A stretch of 64,000 bases of DNA from Tabrizicola thermarum (GCF_003574395.1 NZ_QMJY01000010.1:1-64000), one strand, 5' to 3'. Shown: positions 52,561-61,287, counted from the first letter of the stretch. Notes: a model not told the origin generated them from the sequence alone. Numbers and translations: made by a program.

Positions 52561-54222
52561 ATGCCGACCATCACCAGCCCGCACAGTCTTTTCCCCGAGG
52601 GTGTCCCCGAGGCCCGCGGCACCCGGAGCGCAAGGCCGTCGCAATCGGGCTACTGCTTTCTTTTCCCCGATCTGGCGCGCCGCGACGATGTGGGATGCTT
52701 TGCCGGAACCTCGGCCGCGCTGAGCTTTGCCCGGCTCGTCGCCTTCGAGAAGGCCAGCCGCGAGCCCTTGAGCGCGCCGGAAGTGCTGCCGATGCGGTTG
52801 CCGGCGGCCTACACCTATTTCGGGCAGTTCGTGAACCACGACATCTCGGCCCCGGTGGGGGATGTGGTCACGCTGGCCGAAATCCCGGCGGGGGTGGGCG
52901 TGATCGGCACCGCCTTGCCGGGCGGGCTGGACCGGGCGCAGCGTGCGCTGCCCGAGGTGATCCTGGACAATTTCGTCAACGAACAGGCCAATCCGCTTGC
53001 GCTGGACAGTCTGTACGGCGACGGGCCGGACAGCGCCGATCCGGCCATCCGGGCGCTCTATGCGGCGGATGGCAAGCGGTTCAGGCTGGGCGTCACGCGG
53101 ACCGAGGACCCGCAGGTGTTCATCGACAGCGGGAAGGATCCGGCGCGGGTCATCCATGACATCGGGGCACCCGACATCCTGCGGCGGAACGGCAAGCCGC
53201 TGATTGCCGACCACCGCAACGACGAGAACCTGATCATCAGCCAGCTGCATCTGGCGTTCCTCCTGTTTCACAACAAGGCCGTCGCGGTTCTGGAGCGGGA
53301 CCTCCCCGATCCGGCAGCATGCTTTGCCGCGGCCCGGCAGCTGGTGACGCTGCACTATCACTGGCTGATCCTGAACGATTTCCTGCCGAGCCTGCTGTCG
53401 CCCCAGGCCCTGCGGATCCCGCTGGCGCAGCGGCCGCAGAAACTGCCCGCCGCGCGGACCGTGCCGCTGGAGTTCACCACGGCCGCCTTCCGCTTTGGCC
53501 ATTCGATGGTCGGCGCCTTCTACGATTTCAACGCGAATTTCGGCCGCGGCGGGCGGATCGAACGTGACGGCGCCAGTCTGGCCGAGCTGTTCTCCTTCAC
53601 CACGCAGCGCAACATGGGCAGACCGGGGGCCGCGACCTTGCAGCTTCCCGACCACTGGGTGATCGACTGGGACCGGATGACCCGCCCGCCGCGCCGCACT
53701 CCCGGGCCGGGCGGGGCGGAACGGATCGACCTGACCTTCGCGCCGGACATGCTGAACGCGATGGGACATTCGAATGTGGCGGTGCACGGGTCGATCCTGT
53801 TCCGCAACCTGATGCGCGGGTTTCAGCGCCGGATCGCCTTTGGGCAAGAGCTGGCGCAGGCCTGCGGGCTGACGCCGATGTCGCCGGACGAAGTGCGCGC
53901 CGCCCTGCCGGACACCAACCCGGCCAAGCCCGGAGCGAAGAGCCTGCGCACCACCGCAGAGGAGCTGGGGATGCTGGACCAGACGCCGGCCTGGCTGTAT
54001 TTCCTGTGCGAGGCGCGGCACTACGAACAGGGCGAGCGGCTGGGGCCTGCGGCAAGTCTTGTCATCGCCGACACGATTTCCGGGCTGATGCAGTTCATGC
54101 CGACATCGGTGGTGAACCACGCCGGCGGCACCTGGCACCCGCGGCAGAGCCCGTTGCGGGGGCCGGGCGGGCGGGGGCTGACCACGCTGCGGTCGCTGCT
54201 GACCTTTGCTGTGGCCAGGTAG
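52561..54222 (+). CDS. Animal-type (peroxidase-cyclooxygenase) heme peroxidase, 553 aa
   Basis: The protein matches the animal heme peroxidase superfamily. The distal His93 with Asp94 is in TYFGQFVNHDIS, the catalytic Arg219 with Glu222 in LIADHRNDENLI, and the proximal His314 in AAFRFGHSMVGAFYDFN. The helix SQLHLAFLLFHNKAVAVLE and the HYHWLILNDFLPSLLS segment are also typical. The family oxidises halides, tyrosines or fatty acids with peroxide. No signal peptide is visible, unusual for this mostly exported group. It follows YcaO by 22 bases, so cotranscription and perhaps a common substrate are likely. Asp94 and Glu222 are in the positions that esterify haem in mammalian enzymes. Confidence 0.9.
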   Translation: MPTITSPHSLFPEGVPEARGTRSARPSQSGYCFLFPDLARRDDVGCFAGTSAALSFARLVAFEKASREPLSAPEVLPMRLPAAYTYFGQFVNHDISAPVGDVVTLAEIPAGVGVIGTALPGGLDRAQRALPEVILDNFVNEQANPLALDSLYGDGPDSADPAIRALYAADGKRFRLGVTRTEDPQVFIDSGKDPARVIHDIGAPDILRRNGKPLIADHRNDENLIISQLHLAFLLFHNKAVAVLERDLPDPAACFAAARQLVTLHYHWLILNDFLPSLLSPQALRIPLAQRPQKLPAARTVPLEFTTAAFRFGHSMVGAFYDFNANFGRGGRIERDGASLAELFSFTTQRNMGRPGAATLQLPDHWVIDWDRMTRPPRRTPGPGGAERIDLTFAPDMLNAMGHSNVAVHGSILFRNLMRGFQRRIAFGQELAQACGLTPMSPDEVRAALPDTNPAKPGAKSLRTTAEELGMLDQTPAWLYFLCEARHYEQGERLGPAASLVIADTISGLMQFMPTSVVNHAGGTWHPRQSPLRGPGGRGLTTLRSLLTFAVAR

Positions 54223-54374
54223 TCGCCCCTGCCTGCGCTGACGCGATCGTCAGGGGCACCGGGCTGGACAGTCGGGCGAATTCATCTCATAGACACGGCG
54301 TCGGGCAAGGCGCACCGCGCTGTCCGACATCGACCTTGCGCCCCCGTGACGTCCTGCCAGAGACAGCTTCACCC

Positions 54375-54869
54375 ATGACCGTTGACCCGACCCAGCCGTC
54401 CCCGCGCCATCCCCGCCTGCCCAGGTCCCGCCAGTTGGTCCTGGCGCTGATCCTGCCGCTGGCGGCCTGTGCCGATTCGACCAGCACGATGCAGCTGTAC
54501 CCGCTGTCGGGCGAGATCGCCGAAGCCAACCCGACCCTGGTGATCCGCGCCACCGCCCGGAACACCAGCGGCACCTCGGGCCCCCTTGCCTTCCGCATCC
54601 CCAAGCGCGGCAAGTGCACCGGCACCTGGACCTCGCTGACACCGCGCGTGGTGTCGAACTCGCAAGGACTGGCGCTGACCTGGAAGAAGACCGGCGGCGA
54701 GGTCGGCGTGAAGCGCGAGACGGTCGCGGGCGTCAACAACGGGGAAATCTACGCGGTCTGCGACGACGGCACCCGGGTGCAGGGCACCTTCGTGGTCGGA
54801 TCGGGCACGGCCAGCGGCACGGGACAGGCCACGGACACCAACGGCAACGTCTACAAGCTCTTGTTCTAG
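54375..54869 (+). CDS. Putative lipoprotein, 164 aa
   Basis: A basic stretch (RHPRLPRSR) and hydrophobic LVLALILPLAAC form a type II signal with lipobox LAAC near residue 32, followed by ADS, which fits outer-membrane sorting. The mature part repeats the style LVIRATARNTSGTSGPLAFR, with paired Cys in RGKCTGTW and YAVCDDGTR, and a Gly/Thr-rich beta end in GTASGTGQATDTNG. Family unknown. The ATG at 54375 is the only good start, though the pre-signal segment of about 19 residues is long. It is 152 bases after the peroxidase gene and overlaps the end of convergent aroB by 4 bases. Confidence 0.72.
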   Translation: MTVDPTQPSPRHPRLPRSRQLVLALILPLAACADSTSTMQLYPLSGEIAEANPTLVIRATARNTSGTSGPLAFRIPKRGKCTGTWTSLTPRVVSNSQGLALTWKKTGGEVGVKRETVAGVNNGEIYAVCDDGTRVQGTFVVGSGTASGTGQATDTNGNVYKLLF

Positions 54870-55972
54870 GCGCGAAGCGCGTCGTCCAGAACGGCGCGCA
54901 CCCTGTCGCCCGGCACGTCATCGGCCACGAAGGCCCGACCGATGCCGCGCGCGAGGATGAAGCGCAGGCGGCCGTCGACCACCTTCTTGTCCTGACCCAT
55001 CAGCGCGATCAGACCATCCGCGTCCGGCAGGTCGCCCGGAATGTCGCGGATGTCGACCTTCATCCCCATCGCGGCCAGATGCGCGCGGACGCGGCTGGGG
55101 TCTTCCTGGCTGCACAGGCCCAGCCGCGACGACAGATCGAACGCCAGCGCGCAACCGATGGCTACGCCTTCGCCATGCAGAAGCCGGTCGGAATATCCCG
55201 TCGCCTTTTCAAGCGCATGGCAGAAGGTGTGGCCCAGGTTCAAGAGCGCGCGTTCGCCTTCCTCTGTTTCGTCTCGGGAAACGATCCCGGCCTTCATCTC
55301 GACGGATCGCGTCACGGCCCTCAGGCGGGCAGCGGCGTCCCCGGCCCGCAGCGCGGGGCCGTCGCGTTCCAGCCAGTCGAAGAAGGCGGCATCACCCAGA
55401 AGGCCGTATTTCACCACCTCGCCATAGCCGGACAGGAAATCGCGGTCGGGCAGCGTGGAAAGCACGTCGATGTCGGCCAGCACCAGGCTGGGCTGGTGGA
55501 AGGCGCCGACCAGGTTCTTGCCCTGGGCGGTGTTGATCCCGGTCTTGCCGCCGACAGAGCTGTCCACCTGGGCCAGAAGCGTGGTGGGCAGTTGCACGAA
55601 GCGCACGCCGCGCCGGAGGATGGCGGCGGAAAAGCCCACGAGATCGCCGATCACCCCGCCGCCAAGGGCGAGGACCACATCCTTGCGTTCGACCTGCCTT
55701 TCCAGCAGCCATTCGGTGCAGCGGGCCAGGTTGTCCCAGTTCTTCGTCGCCTCGCCGGGCGGCAGGGCAAGCGCGGTGACGGCGATGCCTTCGGCTTCCA
55801 GTGCGGCCGTGAGAGCGGGAAGGTGCAGCGCGGCCACGGTTTCGTCCGTCACCACGGCCACGCGCTTGCGGCGGAGAAGCGGCGCGATCTCGGCGCCGGC
55901 GCGGGCGATCAGGCCGGGGCCGATCCGGACCTGATAGGACCGGGCGCCAAGATCGACGGCGACTGTGTTCAC
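54866..55972 (-). CDS. aroB: 3-dehydroquinate synthase
   Basis: The 368-residue enzyme cyclises DAHP to 3-dehydroquinate in the shikimate pathway, using NAD and zinc. Visible motifs are the NAD-binding DVVLALGGGVIGDLVGFSAA, LPTTLLAQVDSSVGGKTGIN, the zinc-ligand region SGYGEVVKYGLLGDAAFF, LNLGHTFCHALEKATGYS and LLHGEGVAIGCALA. The start is GTG at 55972, overlapping the aroK stop as GTGA; this fits the family N-terminus VNTVAVDLGARSYQVRIG. The longer frame upstream only overlaps aroK. Confidence 0.97.
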   Translation of the reverse strand: MNTVAVDLGARSYQVRIGPGLIARAGAEIAPLLRRKRVAVVTDETVAALHLPALTAALEAEGIAVTALALPPGEATKNWDNLARCTEWLLERQVERKDVVLALGGGVIGDLVGFSAAILRRGVRFVQLPTTLLAQVDSSVGGKTGINTAQGKNLVGAFHQPSLVLADIDVLSTLPDRDFLSGYGEVVKYGLLGDAAFFDWLERDGPALRAGDAAARLRAVTRSVEMKAGIVSRDETEEGERALLNLGHTFCHALEKATGYSDRLLHGEGVAIGCALAFDLSSRLGLCSQEDPSRVRAHLAAMGMKVDIRDIPGDLPDADGLIALMGQDKKVVDGRLRFILARGIGRAFVADDVPGDRVRAVLDDALRA

Positions 55973-56514
55973 GCCTTGTCCTCCAGCACGTCCGGCCGCG
56001 CCTTCAAGGCGTCGCGCACCCGCGCGGCCATATCCTCGATCGAGCGATCCGCCTCGCTTTCGACCACGATGTCGGCCTTCGCATAGAACGGCTGGCGTTT
56101 CTCGTAAAGCTCGCGCAGCGTCTCGCGCGGGTTCGGGGTGCGCAGAAGCGGGCGCGTCGTCTTGTGGCGGACGCGCTGCCACAGAAGGTCAAGCTCGGCG
56201 CGCAGCCAGACCGAGACGCCGACGTCGTGGATCAGGGTGCGGTTCGCCTCGGACAGGAAGGCGCCGCCGCCGGTGGACAGAATGCAGGGCGTGCCGCGCA
56301 ACAGCCGGCCGATCACCTCGGTCTCACGCGCGCGGAAGAAGGCCTCGCCGTCGCGTTCGAAGATTTCGGCGATGGAGCGGTTGGCGGCGCGGACGATCTC
56401 TTCGTCGGAATCGCGGAACTCGACCCCGAGTTGACGGGCAAGGGCCGTGCCGACGGCCGTCTTGCCCGCCCCCATCATTCCCACCAGCACCACCGTCTTC
56501 GCCAGCCTTGCCAT
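55969..56514 (-). CDS. aroK: Shikimate kinase
   Basis: The 181-residue enzyme phosphorylates shikimate at O3 with ATP. Walker A is VLVGMMGAGKTAVGTALAR. The shikimate-binding DSDEEIVRAANRSIAEIFE, REAFFR-like GEAFFRARETEVI and STGGGAFLSE follow, and the lid has KTTRPLL with the adenine-loop Arg. The ATG at 56514 is chosen; a TTG 12 codons upstream is weaker. It is the first gene of the aroK-aroB pair, coupled by GTGA, and divergent from the microprotein operon across 202 bases. Confidence 0.96.
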   Translation of the reverse strand: MARLAKTVVLVGMMGAGKTAVGTALARQLGVEFRDSDEEIVRAANRSIAEIFERDGEAFFRARETEVIGRLLRGTPCILSTGGGAFLSEANRTLIHDVGVSVWLRAELDLLWQRVRHKTTRPLLRTPNPRETLRELYEKRQPFYAKADIVVESEADRSIEDMAARVRDALKARPDVLEDKA

Positions 56515-56669
56515 GGCCCCCCGTTTCGCCGCGCCGCCTGTCCCGGGCAAGGACTTGCCGACGGGAAATCTTTCCCCCTCAATGGCGTGAACTTCCTCGG
56601 AATGCTATATACATTCGCACCAGACCACCGCAGGGACGGCCGACGAGGCGGTTTCAGGCGGCAACAATC

Positions 56670-56693
56670 GCCGGGCGGATGAAGCCGCCCGGC
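56670..56693 (+). other. Strong leader hairpin before the 44-aa microprotein
   Basis: GCCGGGCGG (56670-56678) pairs perfectly with CCGCCCGGC (56685-56693), 6-base loop, ending 23 bases before the ATG at 56717 and just upstream of the GGAAGGG ribosome-binding site. A -10-like TATATA lies further upstream, around 56605. No T-run follows, so it is more likely a leader or stability structure than a terminator. Confidence 0.5.
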
Positions 56694-56716
56694 AGAAGAC
56701 GAGGAAGGGCGAAACC

Positions 56717-56851
56717 ATGGGGCGGATCATCAAGGTCTTGCTGTTGCTGGTGATTCTTGGCTTTATCGGCCTGACCGTCTTTGCCTATCTGGGGGATCTC
56801 ACTCCGGTTCAGGGTGAGGTGAGGAAGCCAGTGGTGTTGAATGCGGACTAG
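56717..56851 (+). CDS. Single-span membrane microprotein, 44 aa
   Basis: The frame encodes MGRIIKVLLLLVILGFIGLT, then VFAYLGDLTPVQGEVRKPVV and LNAD. The first 25 residues form one membrane helix with a positive N-terminus, which suggests that the C-terminal acidic tail faces the periplasm. GAGGAAGGG precedes the ATG. Its stop overlaps the start of the 526-residue exported protein gene by 11 bases, so the two are probably translated together. The function is unknown; comparable tiny proteins often tune a membrane partner. Confidence 0.78.
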   Translation: MGRIIKVLLLLVILGFIGLTVFAYLGDLTPVQGEVRKPVVLNAD

Positions 56852-58421
56852 TGCGGCCGGTGTCCTGTCCCTGATCCTTGTATCGGCGGGTGTCGCGCCG
56901 CCGGCCTCGGCACAGGAGGCAGGGGCGGCGACCGGTCCCCTGTCGGCGATCGACTGGCTGTCGCAATCGGTGGCGACGCCTGCCGCGGCGGCGCACGGTG
57001 GCAGGCCCGAGGCCATCGACGAGCCGCCCGTTGCCGCGGCGGGGAGCGCCCTGCCCGCGACGGTGACGACCTCGTCGCTGGATGGCCCGTCGCCCGACGG
57101 GATCGGCCTGATCCCGGCCCCGGTTTCCGGCCTGCCGCGCGATCTTTGGGGCGCGGGGATGACGCGCGAGATCGCCGAAGCCCTGGTCAAGCATCCCGAC
57201 GACGACCTGCCCGCGCTGCGCCAGCTGTTCCTGACGCTGCTGTTGGCAGAGGTCAACGCGCCGGTGGATGCCGGGGGACGGGGTGAGCTGTTGCTGGTGC
57301 GGATCGACAAGCTGCTGGCGCTGGGGGCCCTGGAACAGGCGGCGGCGCTGATCGAGGCGGCCGGGTCGACGACGCCGGATCTGGTGCGGCGGGCCTTCGA
57401 CGTGGCGCTGCTGACGGGGGCCGAGGATCGGGCCTGCAGCTGGATGGCGAAAAGCCCGCATCTGGCGCCGACGGTCCCGGCGCGGATCTTCTGTCTGGCG
57501 CGGTCCGGCGACTGGGACACTGCGGCGCTGACGATCCGCACCTCCGAGGCGCTTGGCCAGATCAGCGCCGATCAGGCAACGCTCTTGTCGCGGTTTCTGG
57601 ACCCCGACCTTTATGAGGGCGAGCCGGTCCCGCCTGCGCCCGATCCGGTCACGCCGCTGGACTGGATGATCTATTCCGCGATCGGCGAGCCCTTGCCGAC
57701 CGAACGCCTGCCCATCGCCTTTTCCTATGCCGAACTGGGCCCCCGGTCGGGCTGGAAAGCGCGGATCGAGGCGGCGGAACGGCTGACGCGGGCGGGGACG
57801 ATCCCGCCGAACGTGATCCTCGGGCTTTACACCGAACATGACCCGGCGGCCTCGGGCGGGGTCTGGGATCGGGTGGCGGCCTTCCAGGCCTTCGAGGCGG
57901 CGATCCGGTCGCGCTATGCCGAGCGGGTGGCCAGGACGCTGCCGCCGGTCTGGAACCGGATGCAGGAGGTGGAGCTGGAAGTGCCCTTCGCCACGCTGTT
58001 CGGCAAGGCCTTGATGGACATGCCGCTGGAGGGCGAGGCAGGGCAGATCGCCTTCCGGATCGGGCTTCTGTCGCCCTTTGCCGAGACGGTGGCAAACCGG
58101 GCCAGTCCGGCCTCGGCAGAGGATGCGTTCCTGATCGCGATTGCGCAGGGCAAGGCGGCGACGGCGCTGCCGCCCGACAGTCTGGCGCGGGCGATCTCGG
58201 CCGCGTTCCGGGCGCCTGCGGTGTCGGCGGACAATCAGGCGCTGATCGACGGCAACCGCAAGGGCGAGGCGATCATCGCGGCGCTCGACTCCATCGGCCG
58301 AGGGGTCCACGGCGATCTGCGCGGCGTGACCGAGGGGTTGTCGCTGCTGCGGCTGGTCGGTCAGGAAAACGTGGCGCGGCGGACGGCGCTGGAGCTGATG
58401 ATCCTGGAACGGCGGGGCTAG
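56841..58421 (+). CDS. Exported all-helical protein of unknown function, 526 aa
   Basis: A signal peptide (1-24, AGVLSLILVSAGVAPPASA) is followed by a low-complexity linker (about 25-80, Ala/Pro-rich). About 440 helical residues remain, resembling solenoid repeats (LLVRIDKLLALGALEQAAAL, AFDVALLTGAEDRACSWMAK). Only two Cys are seen in the mature part (Cys in RACSW and IFCLARS), possibly one disulfide. No known domain is recognised. It overlaps the 44-residue microprotein gene and precedes xerD by 3 bases, so xerD may depend on the same transcript. A scaffold or assembly role in the periplasm is a guess. Confidence 0.8.
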   Translation: MRTSAAGVLSLILVSAGVAPPASAQEAGAATGPLSAIDWLSQSVATPAAAAHGGRPEAIDEPPVAAAGSALPATVTTSSLDGPSPDGIGLIPAPVSGLPRDLWGAGMTREIAEALVKHPDDDLPALRQLFLTLLLAEVNAPVDAGGRGELLLVRIDKLLALGALEQAAALIEAAGSTTPDLVRRAFDVALLTGAEDRACSWMAKSPHLAPTVPARIFCLARSGDWDTAALTIRTSEALGQISADQATLLSRFLDPDLYEGEPVPPAPDPVTPLDWMIYSAIGEPLPTERLPIAFSYAELGPRSGWKARIEAAERLTRAGTIPPNVILGLYTEHDPAASGGVWDRVAAFQAFEAAIRSRYAERVARTLPPVWNRMQEVELEVPFATLFGKALMDMPLEGEAGQIAFRIGLLSPFAETVANRASPASAEDAFLIAIAQGKAATALPPDSLARAISAAFRAPAVSADNQALIDGNRKGEAIIAALDSIGRGVHGDLRGVTEGLSLLRLVGQENVARRTALELMILERRG

Positions 58422-58424
58422 GCC

Positions 58425-59363
58425 ATGGCGGAGGCCGAGGCGAGCCGGTGGATCTCGACCTTCCTGGACGCCCGCGCGGCCGAGCTTGGCGCGGCGCGGA
58501 ACACGCAGCTGGCCTATGGCCGCGACCTGCTGGACTTTGCCGACTGGCTGGCGCGGCGCGGGCGGGGTCTGGCCACGGCGGACCGGGCGGCGGTCGAGGA
58601 TTATCTGGTGCATTGCGATGCGCAGGGCCTGTCCAGGGCAACCCGGGCGCGGCGGCTGTCGTCGATCCGGCAGCTGTACCGCTTTGCCGTCGAGGAAGGC
58701 TGGCGGGCGGACAATCCGGCGCTGCGGCTGACCGGCCCCGGCAAGGCGAAAAGCCTGCCGAAGACGCTGAGCGAGGCCGAGGTCACGCGGCTGATGGAGG
58801 CGGCCCGGACCAGGGGGCGCAACCCGACCGACCGGCTGCGCGACACGGCGCTGTTCGAGCTTCTGTATGCCACGGGCCTGCGGGTCAGCGAGCTGGTGGG
58901 CCTGCCGGTCGCGGCGGTCCGGGGCGATCCGCGGATGATCCTGGTGCGCGGCAAGGGCGACAAGGAGCGGATGGTGCCCCTGTCGGGTCCGGCGCGCGCG
59001 GCGCTGCGGGACTGGCTGGCGGTGCGCGATGCCGAGGAGGAGGCCGGGCGCAAGGCGGGGCGCGCGGTCTCGCGCTATCTCTTCCCCGGCGAGGGGCGCG
59101 AGGGGCATCTGACGCGGCAGTATTTCCACAGCTTGGTCAAGGACGTGGCTGTGCTGGCCGGACTTTCCCCGGCGCGGGTGACACCGCATGTGCTGCGCCA
59201 CGCCTTTGCCACGCATCTGCTGGCGCATGGCGCCGATCTGCGGGTGATCCAGACGCTTCTGGGCCATGCCGATGTTGCCACGACCGAAATCTACACGCAT
59301 GTGCTGGACGACCATCTGACGGACCTTGTCCTGAAAAGGCACCCCCTGGCCCGAAAGGGCTGA
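58425..59363 (+). CDS. xerD: Site-specific tyrosine recombinase XerD
   Basis: The 312-residue protein has an N-terminal SAM-like core-binding domain (about 5-95, ELGAARNTQLAYGRDLLDFA) and a C-terminal catalytic domain. The catalytic set is Arg in LYATGLRVSELVGLP, Lys in VRGKGDKERMVPL, His-x-x-Arg in TPHVLRHAFATHLLAHG, His in LLGHADVATTEIYTHV and the nucleophile Tyr in the same motif. XerC-XerD resolve chromosome dimers at dif during division. Its place beside aroK-aroB and a CNNM/CorC gene is conserved in related genomes, as far as I recall. It begins 3 bases after the preceding stop. Confidence 0.93.
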   Translation: MAEAEASRWISTFLDARAAELGAARNTQLAYGRDLLDFADWLARRGRGLATADRAAVEDYLVHCDAQGLSRATRARRLSSIRQLYRFAVEEGWRADNPALRLTGPGKAKSLPKTLSEAEVTRLMEAARTRGRNPTDRLRDTALFELLYATGLRVSELVGLPVAAVRGDPRMILVRGKGDKERMVPLSGPARAALRDWLAVRDAEEEAGRKAGRAVSRYLFPGEGREGHLTRQYFHSLVKDVAVLAGLSPARVTPHVLRHAFATHLLAHGADLRVIQTLLGHADVATTEIYTHVLDDHLTDLVLKRHPLARKG

Positions 59364-59379
59364 ACCCCGGAATGACCCG

Positions 59380-60678
59380 ATGACCTCCGAAATGCTTGAT
59401 ACCGCCTTCTGGCTGACCATTGCCGCGATCCTTGGCCTGCTGATCCTGTCTGCCTTCTTTTCCGGGTCCGAAACCGCGCTGACCGCGGCCTCGCGGGGCA
59501 AGCTGAAGGCGCAGGCCGACCGCGGCTCGCGCGGGGCGAAGGCCGCGATGCTGGTGACCGAGGACCGCGAGCGAATGATCGGCGCGCTGCTTCTGGGCAA
59601 CAACATCGTCAACATCCTGTCGGCCTCGCTGGCGACGGCGCTGCTGACGCGGCTGTTCGGCGACAGCGGGGTGGCGCTGGCGACGCTGGGCATGACGCTT
59701 CTGGTGCTGATCTTCGGCGAGGTCATGCCGAAGACGGTCGCCATCACCTTCCCCGAGGCGGTGGCGACGCGGGTGGCGCCGGTGATCGGGCTGCTGATCG
59801 TGGTCTTTTCCCCCGTCGTCGCCGTGGTCCGGGCGCTGGTGCGCGGCATCCTGCGGCTGTTCGGCCTGAAATCCGAGGAAGGCAGCGCGATGCTGGCCCT
59901 GCGCGACGAGATTGCCGGGGCCATCGCGCTGGGTCATTCGGAGGGCGCGGTGGAGAAGGAGGACCGCGACCGCCTGCTGGGGGCGCTGGACCTGTCGCAC
60001 CGCACGGTGGACGAGATCATGCGCCACCGCCGCCAGATCGAGATGATCGACGCCGACCTGCCGCCCGGCGAGATCATTACCCGCGTCCTCGCCTCGCCCC
60101 ATACCCGGCTGCCGATCTACCGCGACAGCGACGACAACATCCTGGGCGTGGTCCATGCCAAGGACCTTCTGCGCGAGGTGGACCGGCTGGTCCGCGGCCC
60201 GGACGCGCCGGGGATCGAGGCGCTGGACATCGTGAAGGTGGCGATGAAACCCTATTTCATCCCCGACACCACCACGCTGGACGAACAGATGCGCGAGTTC
60301 CTGGCCCGCCGCACGCATTTCGCGCTGGTCGTGGACGAATACGGCGCGTTGCAGGGGCTGATCACGCTGGAGGACATCCTGGAGGAAATCGTCGGCGACA
60401 TCACCGACGAATTCGACGTGGTGCGCAAGGATTCGGGTCTGACCCGGACCGAGGACGGGGCCTGGCTGGTCGATGGGTCGATGACGATCCGCGACCTGAA
60501 CCGGGCGATGGACTGGCGGCTGCCGGATGAGGAGGCGAACACGATCGCGGGTCTCGTGATCCACGAGGCGCAGATGATCCCGAACGAGGGACAGGTCTTC
60601 AGTTTCCACGGCTTCCGCTTCGAAGTCGTGGGCAAGCGCGAGAACCGGATCACGAAGCTGAAGCTGCGCCCGCTGTGA
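59380..60678 (+). CDS. CNNM/CorC-family membrane protein (DUF21 + CBS pair + CorC_HlyC), 432 aa
   Basis: Order of domains: DUF21/CNNM transmembrane region (about 5-190, LLILSAFFSGSETALTAASR), a CBS pair (about 215-340, TRLPIYRDSDDNILGVVHAK, HFALVVDEYGALQGLITLED) and a C-terminal CorC_HlyC domain (about 355-430). The CNNM family handles divalent cations, chiefly magnesium export or sensing, with CBS binding ATP-Mg. HlyC-type toxin function is a naming artefact. It starts 16 bases after xerD and is probably cotranscribed. The end overlaps the convergent flavodoxin-type gene by 29 bases. Confidence 0.92.
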   Translation: MTSEMLDTAFWLTIAAILGLLILSAFFSGSETALTAASRGKLKAQADRGSRGAKAAMLVTEDRERMIGALLLGNNIVNILSASLATALLTRLFGDSGVALATLGMTLLVLIFGEVMPKTVAITFPEAVATRVAPVIGLLIVVFSPVVAVVRALVRGILRLFGLKSEEGSAMLALRDEIAGAIALGHSEGAVEKEDRDRLLGALDLSHRTVDEIMRHRRQIEMIDADLPPGEIITRVLASPHTRLPIYRDSDDNILGVVHAKDLLREVDRLVRGPDAPGIEALDIVKVAMKPYFIPDTTTLDEQMREFLARRTHFALVVDEYGALQGLITLEDILEEIVGDITDEFDVVRKDSGLTRTEDGAWLVDGSMTIRDLNRAMDWRLPDEEANTIAGLVIHEAQMIPNEGQVFSFHGFRFEVVGKRENRITKLKLRPL

Positions 60679-61219
60679 CGCGGCGCGGGGTCAGGCCCGC
60701 GACCCAGTTGTCCAGCGTCTGACCAAGCGCCGCCCAGTCGGTGTATTCCTTGTCCTTTCCGGGCTCGACCTTTTCCCCCTTCTGGTCGGCGATCCGCCGC
60801 ATCGCCCAAGCGCGGAAGAAGTCGTATTCCGAGAACCTGAAGGCCCCCGCGACATGTTCGACGCGACCGGGGGTCCAGCCGGTCTCGGTCTCGAACTCGG
60901 CAAGGCACTTGCGCAGGCCGGCCCAGTCCTCGGCGTCGTTTCCGGCGGCCGAGAGCGACACGGCAAGGAACAGGGTCGGCAGGCCGGCAAGCGCGGCATG
61001 GTTGTCGCGGACATAGCGGACAAGCGACGTCTGGTAGCCCCCGACGTGCAGCGATCCGGCAAGGATCGCCCCGTCAAAGCGCGCGAGGTCAAGGTCAGCG
61101 GCATCCTCGACGTTCAGCAGTTCGACAGCATGGCCGGAACTGACAAGCCGGTCGGCGGCAAAGCGCGCGATCTTGCGGGTCTGGCCGTCGGTCGTGGCAT
61201 AAGCGATGACGAGATACAT
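60650..61219 (-). CDS. Flavodoxin-domain protein (HemG-like), 189 aa
   Basis: The N-terminal FMN-phosphate loop is AYATTDGQTRKIARFAADRL, followed by GAILAGSLHVGGYQTSLVRY and LPTLFLAVSLSAAGNDAEDW, typical of Flavodoxin_5 proteins. E. coli HemG of this group oxidises protoporphyrinogen IX with quinone. The longer alpha-helical insertion RFSEYDFFRAWAMRRIADQK after the third strand is a HemG trait. Members in Rhodobacter relatives are not proven haem enzymes, so this is a family-level name. The ATG at 61219 gives MYLVIAYATTDGQ. It is transcribed alone. Confidence 0.82.
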   Translation of the reverse strand: MYLVIAYATTDGQTRKIARFAADRLVSSGHAVELLNVEDAADLDLARFDGAILAGSLHVGGYQTSLVRYVRDNHAALAGLPTLFLAVSLSAAGNDAEDWAGLRKCLAEFETETGWTPGRVEHVAGAFRFSEYDFFRAWAMRRIADQKGEKVEPGKDKEYTDWAALGQTLDNWVAGLTPRRVTAGAASAS

Positions 61220-61287
61220 GGGCGCCTCCGTTCTGGATGGTGGCAGTATGGCGTCACGGGCAGCGGGTCGCCCTGATCCGGATCAAG

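Noticed and set aside
56799-59924. 1041-codon open frame on the minus strand opposite the exported protein, xerD and the CNNM gene
   Set aside because: The opposite strand carries genes with clear motifs and ribosome-binding sites; this frame has none.
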